From positions 1 through 64,000 of the forward strand of contig JBCCXL010000008.1 of NCBI GenBank assembly GCA_039191605.1: a DNA stretch of 64,000 nucleotides, read 5' to 3'. A program made the translations under genes and the position numbers. This document shows, in pieces, positions 45,701-53,495 of the stretch. The notes beneath the pieces are model-generated. The model did not search any database, was not told the origin of the DNA, and saw nothing but the letters and a program-made list of their open reading frames with translations. Source of the stretch: JBCCXL01 sp039191605. GTDB taxonomy: Bacteria > Acidobacteriota > Thermoanaerobaculia > Multivoradales > JAHZIX01. Position 1 is the stretch's first letter, and each line of letters starts with the position of its first letter.

Positions 45701-48700
45701 GTGGATGAGCTGGGGGGTGGAGCCCGCGGTGATGATCGGCCACAGCGTCGGGGAGTGGGTGGCGGCGACCCTCGCCGGGACCTTCGACCTCGCCGACGCC
45801 CTCCACCTGGTGGCGCTACGGGGCCGCCTGATGGGCTCCATGGAGCCCGGCGCGATGCTCAGTCTGCCGCTGGGGGAGAGCGGGGCCCAGGAGCAGCTGG
45901 CGGCCTTCGCCGCCGCCGAGGCGGCGGCGTCCGCCGACGGGTTGGAGATCGCTGCCCTCAACGCCCCGGACCTCACCGCGGTGGCAGGGCCGATCGCTGC
46001 GGTGGAGGCCTTCGGTGAGTTCCTGCGTCGCCGCAGCATCGACGGTCGTCGCCTGGTCACCTCCCACGCCTTCCATTCCTCGATGATGGAGCCGGCGGTG
46101 GAGGAGCTGGTGGCGGCGGTGGCGAAGGTGGGCCCACGGGAGCCGCAGATTCCCTTCGTCTCCAACCCCAGCGGTCACTTCATCCGCCCGGAAGAGGCGC
46201 AGGATCCCGGCTATTGGGGTCGGCAGATGCGCGCCGCGGTGCGCTTTGCGGACGGCCTCGCGGCGCTGCTGGAGGATCCGGAAGGAGTGCTCCTGGAGGT
46301 CGGTCCCGGGCGCTCCGTATCGACCATGATCCGCCGCTTCCAGGACGCCGCCCGGGGCCGCTCGGTGGTGACCTCGCTGCCGGCGCCGAAGGTGGCCCTG
46401 AGCCGCGGCGCGGAGGCCGATGGCGAAGCCGTGCTGGAGGCCGCCGGTCGGCTCTGGCTCAGCGGCGTGACCCTGGACTGGGCGGGCTTCCACAGTCCGG
46501 TGCCGCGGCGCCGTCGCCATCTGCCGACCTACGCCTTCCAGCGCCAGCGCTATTGGGTGGAGCCGGCGGCCCATAGCGCCGGAGCCACCGGTCTCGGGGT
46601 GGATCCCCACGCCAAGATCAAGGACCTGGCGCAGTGGACCCACGTGCCCTCCTGGCAGCCGCTACCGTCGGCGCCGCTGCCCTCCGCTACCGACCTCGCT
46701 GAGATGGGACCCTGGCTGCTCTTTGCTGCGGGCTCTGCGCCGCCGCCGGCAGCGGATGCCGCTGCCGATCCCCTGGCGGCGGCCACCGGCCCGGTAGCCG
46801 CCCTGGCCCGCCGCCTGGAAGCCGGTGGGGCGCGGGTGACGGTGGTCTGGCGGGGCGATCGCTTCGCCCCCCTCGGCTCGCGTCTTTTCACCGTGCCGGC
46901 GGAGGGAGTGGGAGGCTATCGGCAGCTGCTGGAGACCCTCGAAGGAAGGTCCCTGAGCCCGCGCCGGGTGGTCCACGGCTGGACTCTTGAGTCGCTTCAG
47001 GATGCGCAAGAGGAGTGGCGATCGGAGGTTCTGGAGAACGGGCTTCAGCAGGGCTTCGCTAGCCTGCTGGGGCTGGCTCAGGGACTGGCGGCCCTCACCG
47101 TTCCCGGCGAGGAGGAACAAACCCCGGTGCATCTGACGGTGCTGAGCCACGGCCTGCTGCGGCTCGACGATCGGGATGCCCTGAGGCCTTCGGTGGCGGC
47201 GCTGCAGGGGCCTCTGTGGGTGATCCCCCAGGAACATCCCAACCTCGCCCTGCGGGCGGTGGATTGGGATTCCAGAGTGAGTTCCGGAGTGGAAGCTGCG
47301 GGCGCGCAGGAACTCTCGTCTCAGGGTCTGGATCGGCTGCTGTCGGAGATCGCCAGCGAGGAGAGCGAAATGACGGCTCGCCTGGTGGCCTGGCGCGGCG
47401 GCCGCCGCTGGGGTCGCCGCTGGCAGCCCCTCGTCCTGCCAGAGATCACGCAGTCGAAGGTTCCGGAGTCGGAGGCCACGGAGGCTGTAGCCCGGGAGCA
47501 AGAGATCTTCCCGCCGCCGGGACCGGTGATGATCACCGGTGGCCTCGGGCAGGTGGGCCTCAGCCTGGCCTCAGCGCTGGTCTCCGCGGCGCCCCCGCAG
47601 CAGCCGGCACGGCTGGTGCTCCTCGGTCGCAGCGCGCTGCCGCCGCGGCAGGAGTGGCCGGCGATTCTCGATGCTGGAGGTTCTGTCGCCAGCCGCCTGG
47701 CGGCGGTGGAGGCTCTGGAGGCCCAGGGCGCCGAAGTGTTGACGCTGGCGGCGGACGTCAGCGACGAAGCGGCGATGGAGCGCGCGGTGGCCGAGGGCAG
47801 AGAACGCTTCGGTCCCCTGGCGGCGGTGATCCACGCCGCCGGCGTGGTGGGGGAGAAGGCCTTCACCCCGCTGGAGATGCTCGACCCGGATCGGGTCGAG
47901 GAACAGATGGGGGCGAAGGTTCGCGGCCTGCTGGTGCTGCGCCGAGTGCTGCGGAACGAGCCGCTGCGGTGGCTCGCCGTCACCTCCTCCATCGCGGGGG
48001 TGGTGGGCGGCCGCTTCTTCACCGCCTATGCCGCCGCCAGCGCGGCGGTGGATGCTTACGTAGAGGCCGCCGTGGCCGAGGGCGAGCCCTGGCTGACGGT
48101 GGATTGGGACGGCTGGCGATTCAATGTCGGTGCCGGGGAAGACGGTGCCGCGACGGATGGCGCCCCAACGGACAAAGCCAGCTCTGCCGTCGCCGCCCTC
48201 CAGGAGGTGGCCCTCACCGCCGACGAAGGAGCCGCCGTGCTGCGCCGCCTGCTGAGCGCTGAGGCGTGGCCTCAGGACGGCCGAGTAGCCGTCTCCACAA
48301 CTCCGCTGGAGCCCCGGCTGCAGCGCTGGCTGGACCTGGAATCCCTGCGTGCCGAAGTGCGCGCCGCCGCCGGTGACGAAGCCTCCGCCGAAGGCGGCAG
48401 AGAGGACGGCGCTCTGCGCTTCCAGCGTCCGGACCTGCCGACCCCCTACGTCGCGCCGCGCAACCCCACGGAGCGCATCGTGGCGCGGGAGTGGGGGCAG
48501 CTGCTGAGCCTCGAGTCGGTGGGAATCCACGATGACTTCTTCGAGCTCGGAGGCCATTCTCTGCTCGCCACTCGCCTGCTGGCGCGCCTGAGGGCAAGCC
48601 TCGGGCTGGAGCTTTCGCTGGCTCAGATCCTGGAGAACCCGACGGTGGCGGAACAGGCCGCCCGGGTCGATCCGGAGGCCGTTGCGGGGCTCGACTCCGA

Positions 48701-51572
48701 GTCACTGGGAGCTACGTCCTCGCCGTCAAGTACCTCGCCGTCAAGTACCTCAGCGCCAAGCCCCTCGACGAAGGTCGAGGGGGGAGCTTCGCAGATCGCG
48801 GAGAACGCCCCGGCGGAGGCGAAGCGCGGCGCCGGAGTGACGGATCATTCTCTCGGTGTGGCTCCGCCCCTCGGCCCGGTATCGAGGCAGCAGCGACTGC
48901 CGGTCTCCTTCTCCCAGCAGCGGGTCTGGTTCCTGCAGAAATACGATCCCGAGAGCACCGCCTACAGCCTGCCGGCGGCGATCCGGCTGCGGGGAGCCCT
49001 GGACGTCGATATTCTGCGCCGCTGTTTCGATGCCCTGGTGAGTCGCCACGAGATCCTGCGCACCACCCTGGACGAGGACGCCGACGGTCCGATCCAGCGG
49101 ATCCATCAGCCGACCCCTCAACCGCTGCCGGAAATCGATCTCAGCGAGCTCTCGGCGGAGCAGCAGGAGGGGGAGGTGTACCGCATCGCCATCAGCGACG
49201 CCGAGCGGCCCTTCGACCTCGGTCACGGTCCGCTGGTGCGCAACACCGTGGTGCGCCTGGCGCCGGAAGATCACGTCTTCGTCTCCAACTCCCACCACGT
49301 GGTGACCGACGGCTGGTCCGGCGGGCTTTTCGTCTCGGAGCTGGCGACTCTCTACCAGGCCTGGTCCCAGGGGTTAGAGCCGAAGCTACCGGAGCTGCCG
49401 CTGCAATATGCCGACTTCGCGGTGTGGGAGCGGCAATGGCTCTCCGGCGAGGTGATGGCCTCCCTGGAGCGCTTTTGGCGAACCCGGCTCCAGGGGCTGC
49501 CGGAGACCTCCGCGCCGCCCCCTGACCGACCCCGGGTGGAGGGCTCGGCCCCCGCCGCTCGCACCACCTTCGAGGTGCCGGCGGCCACCGTGGAGGGTTT
49601 GTCCCAGCTGGCTCGGCGCCACGGCACGACGCTCTTCGCCGCGGCGGTGGCGGGGCTCCAGGCGACCATCGGGCGGGTCTCTGGTCAGCTGGATGTCGCC
49701 ATCGGCACCCCGGCGGCGAACCGCCATCGCCCGGGAGCGGAGCTGCTGCTGGGAATGTTCATCAACACCCTGGTGCTCCGCGGTCGCCTCGAGGGTCGGC
49801 CGGGCTTCGGCGAGCTGCTGGAGCGCGCCAAGGTGGAAACGGTGGGGGCTCAAACCCACCAAGAGATGCCCTTCGGCGAGCTGGTGGCGCTCCTCGGGCC
49901 CCGTCGCCGAGCCGGGGCTCAGCCCTTCTTCCAGGTGATGATGGCCTTCAACCAAGAGCCGCCGACGGATCCGGAATTCGCCGGTCTGGACCTCGAGCTG
50001 CTGGATCTCGACAGTCGCCGCGATCACGCTCTATTCGATCTTTCCATCGGCCTGACGGTGTCCCGAGACGGAGCCCTGGAGGGCTCGGTGCAATATGACC
50101 GCGCCCTCTACGACGCCGGTACGGTGGATCGCTTCCTGCGCTGGTATCGGCGTCTGCTGGAGAGCGCGACGGACTCTCCCGAGACCCCCTTCGAGCTGCT
50201 TCCGCTGCTGGAGGAAAGCGAGGTCAAGGCTCTGACGCTGGCGGAGTCCCTGCCGCTGCTGCGGCGGGGCGAGCTGCCGGTTCCCGAGCGCCGGCGCCTC
50301 AGCCAGGCGGCGGAGCTGGCGGATGTCGCCACCGCCCGAGCCCGGGTGCTCTCTCCCTCCGGCATCAGCTCCGCGCTACCCGGGGCGCCGGGAGAGATCG
50401 AGCTCTGCGGCACCGACTCGACGGCCCGTCCCACGGGGATTCGCGGGCGACTGCTGCTGGTGGGGGAGGGAAGCCGCCTGGTGCTGACCCAGCCGGCACC
50501 GGAGATCGGCTACGAGCCGGTGGAGGAGACCGGCCGCCGCCAGCGCCAGCGCCAGGAGGCGGAGGAGCGTTGGAGCGAGGTCAGCAGCCGTACTCGGCAG
50601 CTGAGCGCGAATCAGCTCCAGATGCTGAAGCAGCGGCTGGCCGGGCGTGGGGAAGGCAAGGCAGCGACGGACAGCCCGGCGGATCCCTCGGTGGTGGCGG
50701 AGGTCCCGGCGCCGCCGGCCCGCAGCCGCAAGCCGACGCCGGCTCAACAGCACCTGGTACGAATCGAGACCGCCGGGGCGGGGGATCCCTTCTTCTGCGT
50801 TCATCCCATTGCCGGAGACGTCACCTACTACGTCGAGCTGGCTCGAGAGATGGGTGGGGAGCGTCCCTTCGTCGGCCTCCAGGCCAGCGGCCTTGACGAT
50901 CGAGAATCGCCGGCGGAGCGAATCGAGGTGATGGCGCGGCGCTACCTGGCGGCGATCCGAGAGGTACAGCCCGGCGGCGTATACCTGCTCGGTGGCTGGT
51001 CGATGGGCGCGGTGGTGGCCTACGAGATGGCGCGGGAGCTGGAGCGCGCCGGCGAGACCGTCGGTGCTCTGGTGCTCATCGGGCCTTCGGTGCCGGGGCA
51101 TACCGGAACGGTGGACACCCTGGATCGTGCGAGCATCATTCGTCGTCTGCTGAAGGATTTGGAGATCCTCTCCGGCGGCCCGCTGGATATCTCCTGGATC
51201 GATCTGCTGAAGCGAGACGAGGAGGAGCAGCTCTCCTACCTCTTCGAGCAGGCGCGGCGCTCCAGCACCGCCTTCGCCTCCCTGGCGGGGGCCTCTCCCC
51301 GCGGCCTCTTCGAGGTCTATCGCAGCAATCTAGACGCCCTGCGCTCCTATCAGCCCACCCCCTGCGAGTCTCCCGCGGCCCTGCTGCTGCCAGAGCATCG
51401 GGGAGAGGACGGGGTCGATGCGGAGACTTTCTGGCGGCAGCTGCTGGGGGCGGAGGTCGATCAGCGGGAGGTCCCCGGCGATCACAGCACGATGCTGCGG
51501 CAGCCGAATCTCCGCCTGCTGGCGGCGGCGCTCCGAGAAATCCTCGGCCGCGCGGTACCGACCGCCGGCTGA
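36744..51572 (+). CDS. Gene D: C-A(Gln-type)-T-C-A(Ser-type)-T-KS-AT-KR-T-C-TE, terminal synthetase
   Basis: 4942 aa from the GTG at 36744, overlapping the gene C stop by GTGA. A basic helix (about 38-68) may dock to the acidic gene C tail. C1 has HHIVSDVWS (His202-203). A1 code DAWQFGLIHK is glutamine-like with an unusual His at the penultimate code position. T1 Ser1129. C2 has HHIVSDGWS (His1350-1351). A2 code DVWHISLIDK is serine. T2 Ser2263. KS: Cys2497, His2633, His2698, with an SFQNG triplet insertion. AT: GHSVGEW (Ser3001), HAFHS (His3108), malonyl-type. KR: TGGLGQVG, Ser3749, Tyr3762, but Ser3766 replaces the usual Asn. T3 Ser3939. C3: HHVVTDG (His4184-4185). About 160 residues without A or T domain follow, then TE with GWSMG (Ser4753) and GDHS (His4914). 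The usual TE aspartate position, 27 residues after the serine, is Gly4780. Confidence 0.95.
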   Translation: MSHQDDPTHRPDSSPDSPAAAPSGDSAGTPSSTPAAAGLDPRRLQQLSPQERRKLLAQWMERKAAKPRFYPLSFAQQRLWFVDQLEGPSPRYTMHQALRLESSPHAPLDLRRLELAIQRVIARHESLRTTFVTTGDQPVQAVSPRARFRLPVVEATGVNSEDLESLLLEAVARPFALDRGPLLRALLVVEGPYRHVLQVTVHHIVSDVWSSVLFLSEVSALYRALGTNEDPGLAPLKVSYGAFARWQRKQLEGASLERLLAYWTGHLQGAPKVLELPWDHPRPATPTDAGALHPFRLEPALAERVMAVAKGRGATPYMVLLASFYALLYRLSGQRDLVLGTPVAGRTRPEVEGLVGLFVNTLALRVQLDSETSPAVLLERVERTTLGAFDHQELPLEKLVEALAPERDLSHHPIFQVVFQLQTAGAPKLDLGGVEATPMDVDPGTTTFDLTLYLESQEDGSLRAFFQYASSLFDAETLERMAGWYENLLSGFLGAVEGAAEGVVEGAAEEAGASPFLGTLTLLAGSERQQLVEELNSHRRPYVRGPGAGWVLHELFRAQVEETPEAVAVAYEDRALSYRQLDQRARHLAQYLLQRGVGPDVPVAVCLERSPELVVALLGILYAGGAYVPVDPGYPAERVAYMLENCGAPAVVTTQALAADLGSVVAAAATVCLDADWSEIAATDPEAPLPAVGEHHSAYLLYTSGSTGQPKGVVISHGAIGHHMLWWQDTYPLNAEDRVLQKTPMSFDASVWEFWAPLLVGARLEIAEPGGHMDPAYLLRTLRERKITILQVVPSLLRAMLDYGDAADAALRGARSSSRMPALGGGLDCCPKLRMMFCGGEPLDADLVERFHVTSRAQLHNLYGPTEGTIHAATWAADRVLTDRVIPIGRPIANGQAYVVDPRFRLVPRGVPGELWIGGPNLARAYRRRPALTAAAFVPNPFAANPGERLYRTGDLVRWLPSGDLVYLGRIDHQVKVRGLRIELGEIEARLKSHPQVGLAVVVLSRELPGGEGLAAYLAMADLFDDEGLQRSAAVAAERIAELKELVAQQLPEYMVPAHFELLPTLPLTPNGKVDRKALPRPSVEAAAIPAGRPPVTATERSLAEIWAQLLGRSEVGADDDFFSLGGHSLLATQVIARVRRHFGIEVPVAELFARPTVAALAAWMDASSSAAGGRTGASGAAPTSRRAASALPTSAPQKSAAALAPEEAALTAPERPERLPLSYAQERLWFLDRMQGGGAVYNIPGVLELRGPLDIAALSRALGAVEARHESLRTTFATAGGDAWQVVAAPSAAPRSLPTVCFAGLGGDAAEGLAVDLARRDFDLAVGPLWKTVLLRLSAHHHRLVVCFHHIVSDGWSLGVFFHELASFYNGFLDGANEDPATLVEPLPLQYPDFALWQRQWLESGEALERQLGFWRRNLADPLEVLELPADRPRPAVQSFHGSFINFPLPALSGGSLALATEQLGRRLEATAFVITLAAFDALLTRVTGKTDLPVGTPVANRDRVELEPLVGFFVNSLVVRVDADVDSSGEVPSFADLVSRVRRATLEAYAHREVPFERLVEELRPSRDLSHAPLFQLLFTLQNRVRETPTLRDLEARVEALDAGAAKFDLGLYVSETAEGLEGTLEYNSDLFDRSTAERMAGWYSTLLAAAVAEPERRLVDLPLLSAGERRQVVEEWNATGRDYGRARCLHHLFEERAEEHPERIALSFGEHSLSYASLDRRAEELAQRLARFGVGSDQLVGIAMERSFELVVALMAILKAGGAYVPLDPEYPADRLSFMMEDSGVRVLLSLGRHREVLPTVEGVETLWIDELEAPDAAAAPLPLAGRLTRRDNLAYMIYTSGSTGRPKGAMNSHRAIFNRLLWMQETYGLGEQDRVLQKTPKSFDVSVWEFFWPLITGAHLVLAAPGEHRDPRALAATIRRTGITTLHFVPSMLQVFLEQDGLERLSSVRRVICSGEALTADLRDRFFRRLPPQAELHNLYGPTEAAIDVTWWQCEPRTGRSAVPIGSPVANTEVYVLDPHLRPTPVGVPGELHIGGVQLARGYHDRPALTASRFIPDPYGQPGDRLYKTGDEVAWNAEGVVDFLGRIDFQVKLRGFRIELGEIESALTGEDSVREAVVVARRREDGDQQLVAYLVPVPTSGADGVASGGEGEILEDFDPAPLREALLETLPDYMVPAIFVPLAALPLSPNGKVDRKRLPDPPARRRGASSREAATQGPAAVGEAPRSELGRAIAEMWQELLQVDSVQLDDSFFDLGGHSLLLVKVQARLEALGEKVPTLVELFQYPTIRSLVDFLRPGAEAAATPLTWGVAGVDLGGPIAIVGVAGRFPGAATVEEFWQLLQDGVEGLERFDPAEAERDVFAGSDPEHPDFVPVAGPVAEVEYFDAAFFGYNPQEAAVMDPQQRLFLECAWEALEDAGHGGDGGPGRGRGAVGVYAGVGMNTYLHANLLANPAMMATAGAYQVMLGNDKDFLPTRVAYKLDLTGPAITVQTACSTSLVAVHLAVQSLRTGECSMALAGGVTVRVPQHAGYVYQPAMINSPDGRCRAFDADAAGTVGGNGVAVVALRRLADAEADGDPIYAVIRGSALNNDGSLKVGYTAPSVEGQAEVIGRALADGDVDPATVGYIEAHGTGTELGDPIEMAALRQAFASSFQNGSFQNGSFQNGRSQGGQAEGAGSEAEAFCTVGSLKSNFGHMDTAAGAAGLIKAALVLERGYIPPTLHFQTPNPKLGLEGSPFTIAAEGRPWPAAEGEDAAPRRAGVSSFGIGGTNAHVVLEEAPPVAPALPSAHGAELLVLSAKSAEALEQGSQRLADWLQHQQQQHQQQGDQQQRPPEGSEAWGLGDLADVAFTLQIGRARFPHRRAMVARDTADAITLLRGEAPKRLLGRRSEARQAAVTFLFPGQGSQHAGMGRGLYDREAVYRRAVDEACELLLEPLEGVDLRSLLHPEGAADGEAYAAAQETLRQTRYTQPALFVVEHALAQLWMSWGVEPAVMIGHSVGEWVAATLAGTFDLADALHLVALRGRLMGSMEPGAMLSLPLGESGAQEQLAAFAAAEAAASADGLEIAALNAPDLTAVAGPIAAVEAFGEFLRRRSIDGRRLVTSHAFHSSMMEPAVEELVAAVAKVGPREPQIPFVSNPSGHFIRPEEAQDPGYWGRQMRAAVRFADGLAALLEDPEGVLLEVGPGRSVSTMIRRFQDAARGRSVVTSLPAPKVALSRGAEADGEAVLEAAGRLWLSGVTLDWAGFHSPVPRRRRHLPTYAFQRQRYWVEPAAHSAGATGLGVDPHAKIKDLAQWTHVPSWQPLPSAPLPSATDLAEMGPWLLFAAGSAPPPAADAAADPLAAATGPVAALARRLEAGGARVTVVWRGDRFAPLGSRLFTVPAEGVGGYRQLLETLEGRSLSPRRVVHGWTLESLQDAQEEWRSEVLENGLQQGFASLLGLAQGLAALTVPGEEEQTPVHLTVLSHGLLRLDDRDALRPSVAALQGPLWVIPQEHPNLALRAVDWDSRVSSGVEAAGAQELSSQGLDRLLSEIASEESEMTARLVAWRGGRRWGRRWQPLVLPEITQSKVPESEATEAVAREQEIFPPPGPVMITGGLGQVGLSLASALVSAAPPQQPARLVLLGRSALPPRQEWPAILDAGGSVASRLAAVEALEAQGAEVLTLAADVSDEAAMERAVAEGRERFGPLAAVIHAAGVVGEKAFTPLEMLDPDRVEEQMGAKVRGLLVLRRVLRNEPLRWLAVTSSIAGVVGGRFFTAYAAASAAVDAYVEAAVAEGEPWLTVDWDGWRFNVGAGEDGAATDGAPTDKASSAVAALQEVALTADEGAAVLRRLLSAEAWPQDGRVAVSTTPLEPRLQRWLDLESLRAEVRAAAGDEASAEGGREDGALRFQRPDLPTPYVAPRNPTERIVAREWGQLLSLESVGIHDDFFELGGHSLLATRLLARLRASLGLELSLAQILENPTVAEQAARVDPEAVAGLDSESLGATSSPSSTSPSSTSAPSPSTKVEGGASQIAENAPAEAKRGAGVTDHSLGVAPPLGPVSRQQRLPVSFSQQRVWFLQKYDPESTAYSLPAAIRLRGALDVDILRRCFDALVSRHEILRTTLDEDADGPIQRIHQPTPQPLPEIDLSELSAEQQEGEVYRIAISDAERPFDLGHGPLVRNTVVRLAPEDHVFVSNSHHVVTDGWSGGLFVSELATLYQAWSQGLEPKLPELPLQYADFAVWERQWLSGEVMASLERFWRTRLQGLPETSAPPPDRPRVEGSAPAARTTFEVPAATVEGLSQLARRHGTTLFAAAVAGLQATIGRVSGQLDVAIGTPAANRHRPGAELLLGMFINTLVLRGRLEGRPGFGELLERAKVETVGAQTHQEMPFGELVALLGPRRRAGAQPFFQVMMAFNQEPPTDPEFAGLDLELLDLDSRRDHALFDLSIGLTVSRDGALEGSVQYDRALYDAGTVDRFLRWYRRLLESATDSPETPFELLPLLEESEVKALTLAESLPLLRRGELPVPERRRLSQAAELADVATARARVLSPSGISSALPGAPGEIELCGTDSTARPTGIRGRLLLVGEGSRLVLTQPAPEIGYEPVEETGRRQRQRQEAEERWSEVSSRTRQLSANQLQMLKQRLAGRGEGKAATDSPADPSVVAEVPAPPARSRKPTPAQQHLVRIETAGAGDPFFCVHPIAGDVTYYVELAREMGGERPFVGLQASGLDDRESPAERIEVMARRYLAAIREVQPGGVYLLGGWSMGAVVAYEMARELERAGETVGALVLIGPSVPGHTGTVDTLDRASIIRRLLKDLEILSGGPLDISWIDLLKRDEEEQLSYLFEQARRSSTAFASLAGASPRGLFEVYRSNLDALRSYQPTPCESPAALLLPEHRGEDGVDAETFWRQLLGAEVDQREVPGDHSTMLRQPNLRLLAAALREILGRAVPTAG
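44706..44750 (+). repeat. Three perfect 15-bp repeats inside the gene D ketosynthase
   Basis: AGCTTCCAGAACGGC is repeated three times without a change (44706-44720, 44721-44735, 44736-44750), in frame, encoding SFQNG x3. It sits between the two active-site histidines of the KS domain (His2633 and His2698) and is followed by a Gly/Ala/Glu-rich insert before the sequence returns to the conserved GSLKSNFGH. Genes B and C have no such repeat. Confidence 0.95.
48720..48782 (+). repeat. 15-bp repeat and perfect 9-bp hairpin in the linker before C3 of gene D
   Basis: TCGCCGTCAAGTACC occurs at 48720-48734 and 48735-48749, coding a Ser/Pro/Thr linker. A perfect inverted repeat follows: CCCCTCGAC (48761-48769), loop GAAG, GTCGAGGGG (48774-48782). 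The segment links T3 to the final condensation domain and looks like recently inserted low-complexity DNA. Confidence 0.8.
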
Positions 51573-51915
51573 GGGGCTCGACACAGGGGGAGGACCGGGA
51601 GGGCTGCTCCCGGCGAGGATCAGAGCCGGATCCGGAGATGGGTGCCCCCGCTTCTGCACCTCGGAGGCGACGAAGACCTCCGTAGGCCCGTTGGGAGGCA
51701 GAAGGATCGGGGGCGGTATGGTCTCGTCATGGCGGGATCTCGTGATCTCGCTTGTCGTCGAGGGCGATTTTTACTACTCGCTGAAGTTGTAGTCGCTTCC
51801 TTCTAGAGCTAATCAGTTCTTTGCCAGGGAGAATCCCGGCCAAATCTTCTTCAGCACATTTGGACCGTGATATATACTTCATCAAAGCTCTCAAGGGAGA
51901 AAGGAGACTTCGGTG
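51573..51915. other. Intergenic region after the biosynthetic operon; promoter of the porin-like gene
   Basis: No gene is supported here. GCGGGATC (51732-51739) pairs with GATCTCGC (51744-51751) around TCGT with one G-T pair, and a T-run (ATTTTTACT) follows about 20 nt later, a weak terminator candidate for gene D. From about 51770 the DNA becomes A+T-rich (TTGGACCGTGATATATACTT) before AAGGAGA at 51901-51907, which suggests a promoter for the next gene. Confidence 0.4.
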
Positions 51916-53202
51916 ATGACTCGTTTTCACGAGACTCGCATTTTCGCTGCTGCTGTGGCCACCCTGTTGGTGGCGGCAAGCTGGGCAGCCCCTGGAGCGT
52001 TGGCGGAAGATTCCGGTTCGGAATTCAACCTCACCAACTCTCTAACCAACCGCTACGGTTCGCTCAGCTTGGGGCAGGCGAACAGTGGCGACTCCTCCTA
52101 CTGGGAGGACCACTTCCGACTCTACGGCTATCTGACCACCGCCTACGCGGAGCTGGATCCGGCGCCCATTGGGCGCACCGGTGATCAGCGGGTTCTCGGC
52201 CTGGAGGAGGATGGCAGCTGGGAGTACCGCAACGCGGCGCTGCAGCTGCGCTACGACGTCAATCCCAAGAACACCTTCATCGTTCAGCTCAGTCATCGTG
52301 ATTACGGCGACAGCCCTATCGGTGACATCGAGGATGAGGTGGAGCTGGACTGGCTGTTCTACGAGTACCGCTTCAACGACAGCTATTCGCTGAAGTTGGG
52401 GCGCGTGCCGGTGCCGGTGGGCATCTTCAACGAATACCGTGACGTCGGCACTCTGCTGCCCTTCTTCCGGCCCTCCTTCAACTTCTATCGCGAGGGTTCC
52501 TTCGTCTCTGAGACGGTGGACGGCGCGATTTTCGTTGGACGAGTCTTCCAGGACAGTAATTGGTCGCTGGACTTCGATATTTTCTATGGCGAATTCGATC
52601 TCGTGGAGCAGGCCGGCCTGACCGCCGACAACGTCTTCGAGGCCGAGGCGACGGACGATATTGGCTTCCAGCTCTGGCTCAATTCTCCGGTAGATGGCCT
52701 GCGCTTCGGCTTTGGGGGCCAGCGCTACGACGTCGAGGGCTCTGGCTTCCACACCGCAAAGGACGAGTGGGAGACCTGGTACGCGTCCGTCGACGGTGTA
52801 TTCGACCGCTGGACCGCCCGCGCCGAGTACAAGTACCTCAGTCTGCCCTCCGACAATACGGTGATCGTCGGCGGTGAGCTGGAGCTCTTCACCTGGTACT
52901 TCCAGCTGGGCTTCAACATCACCGATGCCCTCAGCATCTGGGTGCAGCCGGAGTTCGCCGATGTGGAGCAGGACGGCATCAACCTGCGGAGAATCGACTT
53001 CGTCCAGCGCGATGATCTCGGCTTCTCCCTGGTGTACGCCATTCGCCCCAACATCGTGCTGAAGGCGGAGTACCACGAGGAGACCTTCGAGTCCATCGTC
53101 GGCTTCGGAGTGGAGATCGAGAACGGCATCCCGACCCTGGTGTTCAGCTTCGACGAGTTCGAGTCGGAATACATCATCGGATCCGTCTCGCTCTCGTTCT
53201 GA
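51916..53202 (+). CDS. Outer-membrane beta-barrel (porin-like) protein
   Basis: 428 aa. AAGGAGA lies 8 nt before the ATG at 51916; an in-frame GTG at 51913 is also possible. A signal peptide (FAAAVATLLVAASWAAPGALA) is followed by about 395 residues of alternating beta-strand pattern rich in aromatic and acidic residues, for example FRLYGYLTTAYAELD, YSLKLGRVPVPVGIFNEYRD, TARAEYKYLSL and ELFTWYFQLGFNI. It ends SVSLSF, with the terminal Phe typical of barrel proteins recognised by the Bam machinery. The LGRVPVPVG segment resembles phosphate-selective porin O/P relatives. It has its own promoter region and a strong terminator. A role in passing the product of the cluster is possible but unproven. 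Confidence 0.85.
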   Translation: MTRFHETRIFAAAVATLLVAASWAAPGALAEDSGSEFNLTNSLTNRYGSLSLGQANSGDSSYWEDHFRLYGYLTTAYAELDPAPIGRTGDQRVLGLEEDGSWEYRNAALQLRYDVNPKNTFIVQLSHRDYGDSPIGDIEDEVELDWLFYEYRFNDSYSLKLGRVPVPVGIFNEYRDVGTLLPFFRPSFNFYREGSFVSETVDGAIFVGRVFQDSNWSLDFDIFYGEFDLVEQAGLTADNVFEAEATDDIGFQLWLNSPVDGLRFGFGGQRYDVEGSGFHTAKDEWETWYASVDGVFDRWTARAEYKYLSLPSDNTVIVGGELELFTWYFQLGFNITDALSIWVQPEFADVEQDGINLRRIDFVQRDDLGFSLVYAIRPNIVLKAEYHEETFESIVGFGVEIENGIPTLVFSFDEFESEYIIGSVSLSF

Positions 53203-53241
53203 TCCTCCTCAGTGAACCGCGGCGAGAGCTGCGGTGATCAA

Positions 53242-53279
53242 AAAGGGCGCTCGGCACTCTCGGTGTCGCAGCGCCCTTT
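53242..53279 (+). terminator. Strong rho-independent terminator after the porin-like gene
   Basis: AAAGGGCGCT (53242-53251) pairs perfectly with AGCGCCCTTT (53270-53279), and inside it CGGCAC pairs with GTGTCG (one G-T pair) around TCTCG. The stem lies 40 bp after the stop codon and has A-rich DNA before it and a T-rich end, so it could act in both directions. Confidence 0.85.
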
Positions 53280-53495
53280 CTCGTTGGGGGAGCCCGCCTC
53301 TGATCGCGAGGGGGAATCGGCGAAGGAGAGCCTCTGCCGTCGGCGCTGACGACGGGCTCCGGGGGTGGTAGGATCTAGGCCTCTTCTGGCGACACCACGC
53401 ACCCTAGGAAGCGTCGCGCCCCGGACCTTCCTGCCCCTCCAGCATCTCCTGATGCAGCGATCGGTGCCGCCCTACTTTCCCTTCGGAGGCACACC

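Noticed and set aside
47521..48130. Gene D ketoreductase as an inactive domain
   Set aside because: The catalytic Ser3749, Tyr3762 and the cofactor motif are present. Only the Asn is changed to Ser3766, which is not enough to call it dead.
53242..53279. CRISPR-like or small-RNA reading of the hairpin after the porin gene
   Set aside because: It is a single hairpin with terminator architecture and no repeat array.
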